A stretch of DNA of 64,000 nucleotides from Galeopsis tetrahit (lineage: Eukaryota > Streptophyta > Magnoliopsida > Lamiales > Lamiaceae), in assembly GCA_963675135.1 (NCBI GenBank), contig OY776123.1, positions 6,388,501 through 6,452,500 on the forward strand, in the 5' to 3' direction. Both the position numbers and the translations under genes were made by a program. Of this stretch, positions 19,301 to 30,765 are shown piece after piece. Each line of letters begins with the position of its first letter. Position 1 is the first letter of the stretch. The notes below the pieces were generated by a model, which was given only the letters and a program-made list of their open reading frames with translations, was not told the origin of the DNA and ran no database searches.

Positions 19301-22300
19301 CTATGGATGAAGTTGAACACATAGCTTGGAACGAAGCAACTCGAAACTCGGACGAGGCAGGCTTTTAGTAAAAATGTCGGCCACCTGAAGGTGAGTGGGG
19401 ACAAAACGAGTATCCAAACGTCCTGAGGAGACCAATTCACGAATAAAGTGACAATCAATGTCAATATGCTTAGCCCTTTTGTGTGCCACAGGATTTTGAC
19501 TAAGAAACAAAGCACTCTTGTTATCACAAAGAAGTAGGGGCCGAGTAGCGGGAAGAGCGCCCAATTCTTTGAGAAGATGAGTTACCCAAACGATTTCCTG
19601 AGCCGTGTTTGCAAGAGCACGATATTCAGATTCACAACTCGAACGTGCCACAGTTGGTTGTTTCTTGGCACTCCACGAAACCAAGTTTCCACCCAAAAAA
19701 ATAGAGTATCCATAAGTAGAACGACGCGTCTCAACACAACGAGCCCAATCAGCGTCCGAAAAACCGATGAGAGAGTAGTCAGCACCACGAGTGAAGGATA
19801 AACCATAATTAATGGTGCCTTTAACATAGCGAAGAATGCGTTTTACAGCTAAAAAATGGTCCTCGGTCGGAGAATGCAAGAACTGACTGACGTGGTTTAC
19901 AGCATAGGAAAGATCCGGACGTGTGATCGTTAGATATTGTAGAGCTCCTACCAAAGAGCGATATAAAGTCGGGTCTGTGAATGAAGAACCGGAACTGATG
20001 AGAGAGGAACCGGCAACAAGAGGGGTGGATACCGGTTTTGAGTCCAATAAATCAGCCCGAGTGAGAATATCATGAGCATACTTGGCCTGGCTCAAAAAAA
20101 GTCCACTGGAAGAGTGTGTGACTTCGAGACCAAGAAAATAGTTCAAACGACCCAAGTCCTTAACGGAAAATTCCTTATGGACACGAGAAATTAATCGGCG
20201 AAGAGCAATGGGATCATTGCTTGTGACAATGATGTCGTCCACATAGAGTAGAAGGTAGATGGTGACAGTGTCGCGAGTAAAGTAGAACAAAGAAGTGTCG
20301 GCCCGACTACGAGTGAAACCCAGACTGATCAAAAATGTGCTAAATCGAACAAACCATGCAAGAGGGGCTTGGCGAAGACCATAAAGAGCTTTCTTTAGAC
20401 GACACACATGATCCGGGTATCGGGGATCAATAAAACCGGGCGGTTGAGCCATAAATACAGGCTTAGTCAGAATGCCATGTAAGAAAGCATTATTGACGTC
20501 AAGCTGATGTAACGGCCAATTATTACGAACAGCTAGAGAAAGGATAATACGAACAGTAGCCGCCTTAACAACTGGGCTGAAAGTGTGATAAAAATCCAAG
20601 CCGGGAACCTGAGAAAACCCTTGAGCGACCAACCGAGCTTTGTGACGCTCAATGGATCCATCTGAATGATACTTTGTTCGAAATACCCATTTGGAACCAA
20701 CAATATTAGTGTTTTTGGGACGTGGAACCAACTCTCAAGTGTGGTTCGCATGAAGAGCATCAAGCTCAGCACGCATTGCAGCAAGCCAATGAGGATGTTT
20801 AAGGGCTGACTTAAATCCTTTTGGTTCATCTGAAACTGATAAAGCAGAAAGTAAAGCAGTAGTACATATATCTGCAATGTGACGAGTTTTATAAATACCA
20901 GCCTTTGCACGTGTGATCATTGGGTGAGTAGGAATAGACCTATGTAATTGATCATTAATCTGCTCATGGATAGGAGCAGATGGAGGCGCATGATGAGGTT
21001 GGGCAGGTGGAGGAGATTGGGCCGCATTATCAAGTGGAGCTGCTGGAAGATCAAGTTGGTCCACTGGAGGTGGAATGGGTTGTTGAGGGTCATCCAAAGT
21101 TGCTGGACACATGGAGCAAGGAGGTAATTGGGCCTGGGGTAATGGGCCAAATGGTGGTTGGTATGGGCTGGATAAAGAACTTGAAGATCCAGTACCTGGC
21201 TCCAAAAAAGAGCAAATATCAAGAGTCAAAAAAGAGCAAATATCAAGAGTATTTTTATCAGTAGACGATGAATCAGAAATAAATGGAAATAACAATTCAT
21301 CAAACTGGGCATGTCGGGTAGTATAGAAGCGTGCAGTAGTAGGATCGTAACACCTAAACCCTTTATGAGATGAACTGTATCCCATAAAAATGCATTGAGC
21401 ACTCCGAGGAGCAAGCTTGTGAGAAGCATAATCACGAAGAAACGGATACACACGACAACCAAACGACTTGAAATTTGCATAATTCGGTGGAGCATGATAT
21501 AGCAATTCAAAGGGAGATTTGTTACCAAGCAGTGGAGTAGGTAGACGATTTATGATGTATACTGCAGTTGAAAAGGCATCTACCCAAAAACAAGATGGCA
21601 CGTGTGCATGAAACATTAGCGATAAACCAGTCTCAGTGACATGTCTATGTTTACGTTCCGCCCGCCCATTCTGTTGGGGAGTGTATGGACATGACATACG
21701 ATGAAGAATGCCCTTCGAATTAAAGAAATCTCGTACACGGCTATTCACAAACTCAGTTCCACCATCACTTTGAAATACTTTAACGGAACGAGAAAATTGA
21801 TTGCAAACAAATGCATAAAATCGAACCAATATATTGAAGAAATCAGATTTAGCATGCATGGGATATAACCAAGTGAATCGAGAGTAGTCATCCACAAACA
21901 CCACATAATACTTGAAGCCATCATTAGAGCAAACGGGAGCAGGTCCCCACAAATCACAGTGAATTAAATCCAACACACTCGATGCACGTTTATCATTTAA
22001 AGGAAATGACAAATGTTTACTTTTAGCCAATTGGCAAGGGGCACATAACTTCGGAGTAGGTAACAACGAAGTAACAGATAAATAACCAAAATTCTTCAAC
22101 AAATTAATAACGGAAATATGAACGTGGCCTAGTCTATGATGCCAAACTTCAAACGAAGCCCTCTTCGAAACTGAATGTAAAGCTGCGATTAACGCTGGTT
22201 TTCCTTGCTCCAAAACATAAAGGCCTTGACTACGCCTTCCCCGAGCCAAAGGCTCCTTTGTCGAACGATTCTGAATTACGAATGAATCATTAGAAAATAG

Positions 22301-23485
22301 CACATCAACTGGATAATCGGCCGTCAATTTACTAATAGACATCAAATTCTTGGTTAGATGCGGAACAACCAAAACGTCCAACAATCGAATATTTTTATGC
22401 ACACGACAAGAACCAATATGAGAGATAGGAACAGAATTACCATTAGCAACAATAACCTGATCATTACCATTATAAGGATCGGCCACCTCCATGTCCGAAG
22501 AGTGAGGAGTCATATGAGCGGAAGCCCCCGTATCGAGGTACCAATCTGAGGCATGGGCAGGAGAGATTGAGCATTGTGTATCAAATGCCTGAGTGAGATT
22601 GGCTGCGGACGGTGGCTGACCATATCGATCGGGACATCGATCTGCGTAATGGCCTGACTTACGACAAATCTGACAGTTTGGGATAAACGATTTATTGTGG
22701 CGGCGAGAATCAGGAGTATTCCGGGATTTATTTTGGGGAGCAGAACGACCATTTCCATGAGAGTGTTGACCATCAGTGCCGCGATTGAAATGCTTCGGAC
22801 GGGAATTTGCAGAGGGTGAACGACTCACAGCAAAAGCAGGGGAAGGCGGCGGAGCGGTGTCCATGGAGCGGGTGAATTGCTCAAAATTTAGGGCTTGGTG
22901 AATAATGTCACGAAATGAGGGCATAGGTGAGATAGCCATTCGCGTATCAGAAAATCCGGCAAACTGAGAACCAAGTCCACTCAAAAACCAATGGGTTTTG
23001 TCATCCTCGGGAACGGCATGGCCAATTGACGAAAGCTGATCACAAAGGGAGCGAAATTTACGCCCGTAGGCGTCGACGGAGAGAGACCCGCGACAAAGAC
23101 CAATTAATTCATTTCGAAGTTGATTCGCTCGAGAGACAGAGGAGTGTGCGAAAGCAGCAACGAGGGAAAGCCAAACTGAACGAGAGGAAGTACATCCAAT
23201 GACTTCAGAAAGGGCTTCCTCCGTGAGTGAGGAAAGAAGCAAACTAAGAATTTTTTGATCTTTTGCAAACCAGGTGGTGTAATCTGGATTTACAGTCTTT
23301 TCATCATCAGTGGTGATGAACTCGGGTGGCGCAGAGACTGTGCCGTTGATATGATCGATCAGATCATGGCTAGTGAGGACTGGCACAACCTGACTTTTCC
23401 ACAGCAGAAAGTTAGTGGATGAGAGCTTAATTGTGAGAAGATGAACAAGGGTGTTCAAAGGGATAGAAGGGGCAGAAGTCTCCAT
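19301..23485 (-). pseudogene. Copia gag-pol, interrupted by one in-frame stop
   Basis: A single frame of 1,395 codons is broken once, by TGA at 20737-20735 (codon 917), just before the reverse transcriptase core, where the family usually has tryptophan. Part 1 (23485-20735) has gag, a zinc knuckle (Cys271 to Cys284, CX2CX4HX4C), protease DTGA at 318-321, the integrase HHCC zinc site (His450, His454, Cys481, Cys484) and the DDE triad Asp511, Asp574, Glu610. Part 2 (20731-19301) has the YVDD catalytic motif (about 163-166 of that part) and RNase H to the end. The stop is shared with the unit 2 copy, so it predates amplification. The element probably cannot make RT itself without readthrough. 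Confidence 0.93.
21203..21250 (-). repeat. 24-bp tandem duplication inside gag-pol
   Basis: Two exact 24-bp copies in a row (21203-21226 and 21227-21250) encode a doubled TLDICSFL in the linker between integrase and reverse transcriptase. The frame is kept. Also at 51005-51052. Confidence 0.9.
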
Positions 23486-23553
23486 GTGTGAGAAGGGAGA
23501 AATATTTCAGCGTGAGGCTTTGAGTGAGAAAGATAAGGGATTAGGTGATTTAG

Positions 23554-23563
23554 GCTGATACCA
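23554..23563 (-). other. Copia primer binding site
   Basis: On the minus strand TGGTATCAGC follows the 5' LTR directly. TGGTATCA is complementary to the 3' end of plant initiator methionine tRNA, the usual Copia primer. Confidence 0.85.
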
Positions 23564-23742
23564 TGTGAGAGTAATATAAGATCCCCGATGAATTGGTGAC
23601 TCAGGAAATCTTGTATATATAATCAATATTTACATGAGATATACAAGGAGATATTTAAGGGATTGTAACAAACACATCCAGTGATAAGAAAAGATAAAGA
23701 TGAATTTAAATAAATTCAATTTATGTGGTACATTCTCTTTTA
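23564..23742 (-). repeat. Copia 5' LTR
   Basis: 179 bp, identical to the 3' LTR except for one base. It holds the element's promoter, directed away from peroxidase exons 2 and 3. Confidence 0.92.
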
Positions 23743-24687
23743 TGATGCATCGGTCCTTTTGGACGACAAAGATGGGAAAGGTGAAATGAGTTCACCAAAG
23801 AGCTTCGGAGTCGTCAAGAGAGAGTTGATAAATCAAATTAAATCAAAGATTGATCAAGTTTGCCCCCAACAAGTTTCGTGTGCTGACATTTTAGTGTTAG
23901 CGGCTAGAGATGCCATCGCCTTTGCCCGTGGTCCCGACATTGTCGTGCCGTTAGGGCGCAAGGATTCGAGAATCGCGCGTACCAAGGCAGAAGCCGACGT
24001 CGGACTTCCTAGAAACAATGTCAATCTTACTAAAGCCACACAAGTTTTTTCTACAGAGAATGGAATCACCTTTGAAGAAACCATTGCTATTCTAGGTATA
24101 TATATTTCACACCAATTTTGATTTTTCTTACCAATTTATGATAGATCATGTGTACGTGTTAATTTCTTTTTATAGTGTCGAATCACCTACTGTACGTACG
24201 GAGATGCACATATGACCCTACTATACGTACAGGAGGTATATATAGCAAATTGGCCTAACTATATATTTATTATAATTTGCGCGCAGGTGCTCACACACTT
24301 GGAGTGACACATTGTGATGGAATCAAGGAACGATTGTACATTGATAACACAACCTTACCACCTGGAAATGAAGCTGAGTTTGTAGAGCAATTAAAACAAA
24401 ATTGTCCCAAGGAAAAATTAGACCAACCTAGGACATTTAATCTTGATCCAACTCCCACAATTTTTGATAACCAATATTATGTAAATTCACTTAGGGGACA
24501 AGGATTAATTTCATTTGATGCAGAAATAGCCAGAGATCCTCGAAGTGTCAACATTGTTAAGAAATTCGCAACGGACCAACAAGCTTTCTTTACCACATTT
24601 TCCTCGGCCTTCGTCAAACTTACTACCTTAGGAGTTCTTACAGGAGATAAAGGAGTCGTGAGGAAGAATTGCAATGTGTTGGCCTAG

Positions 24688-25972
24688 CTAGCTGATCAAT
24701 CTGCAACAATTTATGCGATCTTTTTGTTTTGTTTAATTTGATATATGTGTTTGTTGGAGTTTAATTTGTACACAATGGATGATAATGTTATCTTCATGAA
24801 TGTTACATCCAATACTATAAAAATTTCTTTTTGTTACGGATATCGAGACGCGAAAATCGTCTTTTCAACTAATTTTAAGTGGTTGCAAAATGATATATGG
24901 TCGCAAGTATTTGCATGAATTCATTGCTGCAACACCTTGAATATAAGGCTTTGTAAGCGTCTCAATGAAATGTGCAAGTATTTATCACTCATAATATTTC
25001 TCCGATTCTCTCTATAGAATTCTCCTAGCGAATTCTTTTAGAGAATTCCAATCTGGATCACAAATTCGTAGATGAGGATTACGTGGATACCGTAGTAGAG
25101 GATCTCGCATACGAATCACTGTAAGGATTATTTAACGCTTTAATTATCCTTCAATTATGTTATACAGTCATATCAGGAATCTGTGTTGGTGAACAAAATT
25201 TTCAACTTCCGCTGCTGCGAGCATGGTGTTCGTACCACGAAAACCCAACAGTCTTATCCTTTATAGTCCCAAGTGGAGGACTTTGAGCTCTGAGTAGTTC
25301 CAAACTACGTACTACGGTCTCCACAAGTGTTTATGAGCACTTGTATTCGTTACAGTGATGAACATTTAACTTAACTTCTAGAGGTTTATGGTAGAAGGTG
25401 GGTTTCGTGTATGAGGACTGGCAATGAGAATTTCCCTTACAATCTGATTTATCCTAATGCTAGGATTGGAAAATTCCCTCTAAGCTTTGGATATGTATAT
25501 GACAATACTGACTTAGGATTGATGAGCTCATTCTCACTATTGATGAGGTGATGCTTGTTGAATCTTCATGAATGAGTTCTTGAGCTCTTCTGATTTCTCG
25601 AAACTTTATGAACTTTGGTTCGACCTTTTCATCTCATCACTCACGTGTGAGTTATGATAATGATCTCATATTTATAGTGTAAGATTTGAATGTTACCATT
25701 GTAACACAATCAAATCTTCCACTATTTCAGGAATCACAATCTCCTTAATTGTAGCTATTGATTAATACCGCTGGCTAGTAATAATCAATACCTCGTTGAC
25801 TTTCCTTTCTTGAGCTTCTTGCCTTTATCAGAATGTTGAGTGTCCGTTGTTGCTTTTCTATTGGTCCACATCAACTCTAATTGATCTTCCTTATATTATG
25901 CGAAAGTTTGTTACGACCACACGTGATTTTGGACGCTTTATGTTGTAGTAGTTAATTATGCTTTAAATAGTA
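24688..25972. other. Downstream region of peroxidase B, no gene
   Basis: Counterpart of 11333-12616. Identical to A by eye until about 25725, where single-base differences resume (an extra T, then TTAATACC against TTATTACC). No reading frame worth calling. Confidence 0.5.
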
Positions 25973-27626
25973 CTCCCTCCGTCCCAAAGGAATTTGCACA
26001 TTTAGGATGACACACAATTTAAGAAATGTGTAAGAAAATGTGTAATGAGTGATGTTTTGAGGGGTAGTTTTGTAAACTTTTATTAATATAGTAAAGTAAA
26101 AGGTTGATTGAGTGTGGAAAAGTAATGACATATAAATAAATAAAGGGTAAAATGCAAGTTTGGTCCCAAGAGAATTTTTCTAAAACAATTTTGGTCTCAC
26201 GTTCTTTTTGGATCCCATTTTTTGCAAAAATGGTCCCAACCGTTAAATACTTAACGGCTTTCGTTAAGTGATATTGCAAAAATGGTCCCAAAACAAAAAC
26301 TGAGAAAAAAGACACATTGCTGATTTTTTCAAATTAAATTATAATTTGTGTAAATTTGAAAAAACATATAGATAATAATTCAAATTTAAAAATTAAGAAA
26401 AATTTATAGAAAGCCTACAACATTTAAAAAGAAAAAAAAAATAAAAGTTTCAAACCAATTAATATTTTACGTAAAATCTGTCAAATTAAAAAATTTGAAT
26501 AATTAAAATTTGAATAATTAAAATTTGACGATATTATTTTTTTTATTTATAAAATCATAAAAATTTATCATATAGATTCTTAAAAAATACTATCAGATAT
26601 AGTTTTTAAAATGTAAATTTTGAAGAAATTCAAATTACAAATTCCATCAAAATTTTAAACTTAAAGATACTAAAAAAATGTATACATATATCTAGCTATC
26701 ATTAACCAGGCTCTTCACTCCGTCATTGACAGAAAATCGAAAGTCAATCTTCCAAAAAATCATTTTACATGTTAAGCCCTCTCAAACAAAATAATCATCC
26801 CTTCAAAATCAAGTCATTAGATTTGATTTTAAAATTTTTGAGAATATATCTCAAAATTATAAAATTTTATTCAAGTAATACCACACCCCGAACCCATGGT
26901 GATCAGCGGCACAGACCACCAGTCCCAAGAAAAGAATAATTGAGATAGCTAGAGAGAAAAAATAAAAAACGATTTGACATGCAATTTTAGTGAATGTGGG
27001 TTGTCTGCTTCGATTTTGGGTTTTAAGTGAGGGTTTACGATTTGAGGAATTTAAGTAAGGGTTTGCGATTTGGAAATGCGTAATGAGTGTTTCGGCTTCA
27101 ATTTTTCCTGAATTTTCAAGTTGGATTCGTGTGGTTTTATTTGGGGTTGGGGGAGATTTTTTATGGCTTTTTTAGAATTAGATGTGATTTTGGAGTATTT
27201 GATTGAAACCGAGCATTTTGAAATTTTATTTTAGAAGGTAAAATCTCGTAGGACCTTTTTTGAACAAAATTGGACCATTTTCGTGAGCACGAATCTCTTG
27301 AGACCAAATCTGCATTTTCCTGATCTCTTGAGACCAAATCTGCATTTTTCCGTTTTTGAACTTAACGGCGTGTGTGGCTCACGCTCACAATTCCGTTAGT
27401 TTTTGACAAAAAAATCTCGCGGGACCTTTTTTGCTCAAAATGGGACCATTAATTTTCGTGAGCAGTAATTCTCTTGGAACCATATTTGCATTTTACCCAA
27501 TAAATAAATAAGAGTATATTTTGAGGGTGAGTGTTATGAAGATATTTTCTTTTATGAAGTGTGCAAATTGGTATAGAATATTCATATATGAAAAATGTGC
27601 AAATTCCTGTGAGACAGAGGAAGTAG
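25973..27626. mobile_element. Stowaway-type element split by a nested element (B)
   Basis: Same insertion as 12617-14250. The right inverted repeat is more complete here (TTCCTGTGAGACAGAGGAAG), which makes the pairing with CTCCCTCCGTCCC clearer. TA flanks both ends. Confidence 0.87.
26145..27498. mobile_element. Mutator-like element nested in the Stowaway element (B)
   Basis: Same insertion as 12789-14129, with GGGTAAAATGCA ends. It carries a 15-bp internal duplication around 26490-26525 that A lacks. Unit 2 has a further 5-bp change there. Confidence 0.75.
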
Positions 27627-27829
27627 TATGCAAATTGCGTGTGATATTCTAAAAATTTGTGAAAGAAAAATAGACATAAAAATGGACATAGCGGGTGTAA
27701 CAAAGGCAAGTTTTTTTTTTTTTTTTTTGAGGAATCAAAGGCAAGTTTTTATAAAAGACAGAGAAAAAATAAAAGTAGCAAATCTGATCATTACATTACG
27801 TAAGTAGTACATAAATTCAGTACATATAA

Positions 27830-28375
27830 TTTTTTTTTTTGGTCAGACAAGCATATAATTTTTATTGCAATCAAAGCGAATTATTAGTTACAAATTTTGC
27901 TGGCAAGAGGATTGCCATGTATCAGTTAAAAGCGGAACAATTTGAGAACAAGAACATAAAGAGAAAATATAAATATGAATTAAGTATTTGTGATCAAACA
28001 GCTCCTTGGTCCGTACTGATGTGCTGCTCAGACAAGAAAATCAGCTCAATGTCCTGCTTTTTATTTCGTCAAGAATTCTCTCGTCGTCCCACTGAACGTT
28101 GTTGTCATTGCGCCACTTCCAAATGACCCACACAACACATATCCATATACCAACGGCTACTTCACGTCCTCCCTTGCCGTGGAGTATCCTGGAGTGCATG
28201 AGGAGGTGTTCCTTTAAATTGTTGTGCATAAGGATAACCACACACAGCCGCCTGTAATAAGCATACCATATGCCGACCGTGCGCCTGCAATTTAGAAATA
28301 AATGGGGTCTAGTCTCTATCTCGCAATTGCACAGTGGACATTTGGCCTCCTCATCCATCTGTAGTATTTTCCTTT
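27830..28375 (-). pseudogene. LINE zf-RVT fragment (3' part), cut by CACTA
   Basis: Minus-strand zinc-finger part with CPLC and HLFLNC and the C terminus ILDEIKSRTLS (28358-28041), followed by its poly-A tail (T-run from 27830). It stops at 28375 where CACTA begins. The missing continuation is at 32414-32937. One substitution separates it from the uninterrupted copy (VVILMHN here, VVIPMHN there). Confidence 0.8.
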
Positions 28376-28649
28376 CACTACTAAAAAATACCCCCTATGG
28401 TCACGCCTCCTTAATCATGTTTATAAGTATGCGTGACAATATATGGATATAATGACCCCCGCCCTCTAATTAGAATTAGTGACGCCTAATTTTATTTTCT
28501 TAATTATATTTTCTTAATAAAACCACACGCCCCCTAATTTTATATTGTTAATTTACTTTAAGAGTTCCCCCAATTTCTTCAATCCCGTGTTACCTTCGTT
28601 TCATCGCACCGAGCCGTTCACTAATCCACTTTCTCTAAAGCGAGTAACT

Positions 28650-29155
28650 ATGGGTTTGTCACACAGATCCTTCATCGTCCCTCTTTCTCCCTCCTCAGAT
28701 TGCTTTCTCAATGGGATCGAGACCTCCGTCGCCCGTCAAATCGCCTATCAAACGGTAACAAAGTGATGAATATGTTAAACCTGTCGATTACGTTGAATAT
28801 TAGCACTCGATTTCGACTGATTTGCTATTTTCTTTTGAGATCTAATTGCAATTTATTAGTTTGTGATGGTTGGGAATTTGAATTGTTCGCTCCCAAGTAA
28901 AATATGCTAAGTCCTATTAAATTTCATGGTTTTATTATTTTCTTGTTGTAATTGTGGCGATTTTAATGGATTCAACGTGTAAATGTAAAGATATTCATGT
29001 GTTCAAGGTATTGGGTACAGAAAGAGAAACCTAGTTTGGGTTTTAGTAGTTTTTTATTTTATTTATTTCAGTTATTTTGTTTATTAGGTCTCATTATCTG
29101 GGAGCAATTGGAACTTTGAGTGGCTTGGATCAGGAAGCCTGGGATTTCTCACTGT
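28650..29155 (+). pseudogene. Captured first-exon-like fragment in CACTA
   Basis: A start codon at 28650 opens 35 codons (MGLSHRSFIVPLSPSS and on, to AYQT) ending at a GGTAACA donor near 28755. A possible next exon starts after TTATTAG near 29090 (VSLSGSNWNFEWLGSG) and reaches a stop near 29160. The upstream CT-rich DNA looks like a 5' UTR. This is a plausible 5' end of a captured host gene whose later exons may be those at 30100-30570. Gene not recognised. Same at 58447-58952. Confidence 0.4.
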
Positions 29156-29240
29156 TTGACTTTTGTTTGAGTAAGTGTTATATAATGTTATATTGATAAG
29201 TAATTGTGGGGTATCTTTAAATACTGGATTTTGTTTGGGT

Positions 29241-29387
29241 GTTAAAATTCTAATTTTTTGCAATTTGATAATGAATTGGTGTGGGCAAAGGGGAGGGCAA
29301 GAGTGTGGGTTAATTTTTGGTTCTTGAGATCAGAAGTTTGTTGATGAACGTGGCATTTAGTCACGACTAGTTTTGACAATGAATGAC
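29241..29387. repeat. Diverged internal duplication in CACTA, copy 1
   Basis: Shares TTAAAATTCT, GTGTGGGCAAAGG, GTTGATGAACGTGGCATTT and CTAGTTTT in order with 30635-30765 (and 835-965), with gaps. This is an old direct duplication inside the element, about 1.4 kb apart. Confidence 0.75.
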
Positions 29388-30099
29388 GTCTGTTAATGTT
29401 ACTGATTATCAGGGGAATGAAGTGATAGTTCAATACTTTTGAATAGCTACTCAGTTTGGATTAGTAAATACCAAACATTACTCTTACATGTATCAACCAT
29501 AAAAACCTTTCAAACGTCATTTTATGTAGTGTAACTAGTTGGGTTTTTTGTATCTAGGATCTTCACACCTAATTGCAGATGTTCGTAATGGAATGGAATG
29601 GAATGCCATGGAGTGTTGTCGGTATGAATATTCCTTCTCAATTGCAAGCGGATGCAAACAAATTAATTCCGCTGGTATATCAGGACCGACTACATAGCAT
29701 TAGTGAATTTTCGTAAAGAAGAATACGTCTGAATCTCTTCCTACTTGCCACTCTGCAATCAAGTAAGTGAAAAATACACAAATATAAGCTTGTTGAATCT
29801 GATCAATCAATTATGATGTGAAGGTTGTTAGCATTACTCTTTCAGACGTGCACATTTGTGGAGCAATTTCTGAATTTAGACTTGTAGATTACCAACACTG
29901 GGATTATATTTTGATTCTTTTCTTAAATATATAACAAACCTGCTCAAATTGTTCTTAATTATATTTTGATACTACTTCTGAATCATTATATTTTGATTCT
30001 TCCCCATTTCTCATTGATCTTAATTTGAACGGTACTTAAAAGTAATTATGCTTCATTGTTAATGCGTCTTGAAGATTTTAATGTATTTTATACTTTCAG

Positions 30100-30570
30100 G
30101 TCAGAAGGTTATTGGGGAGCCTGTAGTTTCAGGATTAGTCCTGAATGATTCTGCCCTTTGGGATTCAAATTTTCAGACAGCCGCAAAGCAAGTTATTAGT
30201 ACTATTTTTATTATTTAAATATCTTCCAACGTTATCAGATTTATACAGTTTCTTTTTATCATAGAAACCATTTTCATCTCTTAATGCTTTAGGTATGTCA
30301 TGAGCCTTCCTGTTAGAGCACTTGGACATGGAAAGGCTCTTCAAGTAGCTCTCTCAGCCAGGTTTCAACATTTTTTACTCTCATCTTAATAAAGATGACT
30401 CTCAATCTTTTGACAATTATTTGTATATATATCTTTCTCTTATAGCTAATCATATATGTAACATGTTGCAGCTAGTGGGAACAGGTCACTGCACCTTCAA
30501 TACCACGCAAAAAGCTTTAGAGTTGAGGATTTTCTTAAAAATTCAAATGGCGCCAATGGTATCAGCATAA
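30100..30570 (+). pseudogene. Exon-like gene fragments captured by CACTA (unit 2)
   Basis: Identical to 300-770: three exon-like pieces with splice-like borders, source not recognised. Confidence 0.4.
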
Positions 30571-30634
30571 TTTCAAAGTTCTCGTGCATTTTAAAGGTGA
30601 CATTTTTTTTTTTTTTTTGCTTTGACATGGCCCC

Positions 30635-30765
30635 CTTAAAATTCTGGATTTTGTGCATTTGATGATGAATTAGTGTGGGCAAAGGGGCAGGCAAGAACGT
30701 GGGTTAGTTTTTGGTTTTCTGTTGATGAACGTGGCATTTTGTCGTAACTAGTTTTCATAATGAAT
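30635..30765. repeat. Diverged internal duplication in CACTA, copy 2
   Basis: Partner of 29241-29387. Preceded by an 18-base T run. Confidence 0.75.

Larger units (their letters stand above)
19105..23742 (-). mobile_element. Copia LTR retrotransposon, 4.64 kb, minus strand
   Basis: Two 179-bp LTRs flank a gag-pol region whose domains run gag, protease, integrase, reverse transcriptase, RNase H: the Copia order. A 5-bp target duplication TGATG is present. The LTRs differ at one position (ATCACCG at 19105 side, ATCCCCG at 23564 side), so the insertion is young. In sense orientation the LTR starts TA and ends CA rather than TG...CA. The small size and short LTRs suggest the Ale/Retrofit side of Copia, which is tentative. 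Confidence 0.95.
18695..24687 (+). pseudogene. Class III peroxidase broken by Copia in exon 2 (unit 1, B)
   Basis: Exon 1 (18695-18907), intron 1, the first 10 bases of exon 2 (19095-19104), the rest of exon 2 (23748-24095) and exon 3 (24287-24687) are all present and match the intact copy in monomer A without a change I can see. A 4,638-bp Copia element sits after the tenth base of exon 2, at the Asp-Ala codons following the GCD motif. TGATG is duplicated on both sides (19100-19104 and 23743-23747). A transcript could give at most a truncated secreted peptide carrying the distal His but no proximal haem ligand, unless the element were spliced out. Confidence 0.93.
15000..28375. repeat. Monomer B, unit 1
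   Basis: Diverged partner of monomer A. It lacks the two Mutator-like insertions of A, carries a third hairpin in its inverted-repeat element, lacks about 30 bp near 17768 that A has near 9030, and has a Copia element in the peroxidase. The A-to-B junction at 15000 runs straight through an uninterrupted LINE fragment. The B-to-A junction at 28375 is split by CACTA. Recurs at 44800-58172. Confidence 0.9.
1..29800. repeat. Higher-order tandem unit 1 (29.8 kb)
   Basis: The first base of the window recurs at 29801 and again at 59598, and all features in between recur in the same order at a constant offset. The offset is 29,800 bp up to about 17.4 kb, 29,802 bp to about 26.5 kb and 29,797 bp after that. 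The unit contains a partial CACTA element, monomer A, monomer B and the start of the next CACTA copy. The phase of the unit is set only by the window edge. A natural boundary would be the CACTA element. Confidence 0.97.

Noticed and set aside
20735..20737. Possible frameshift between gag and pol of the Copia element
   Set aside because: Both parts are in the same frame. The break is a single stop codon, not a frameshift.
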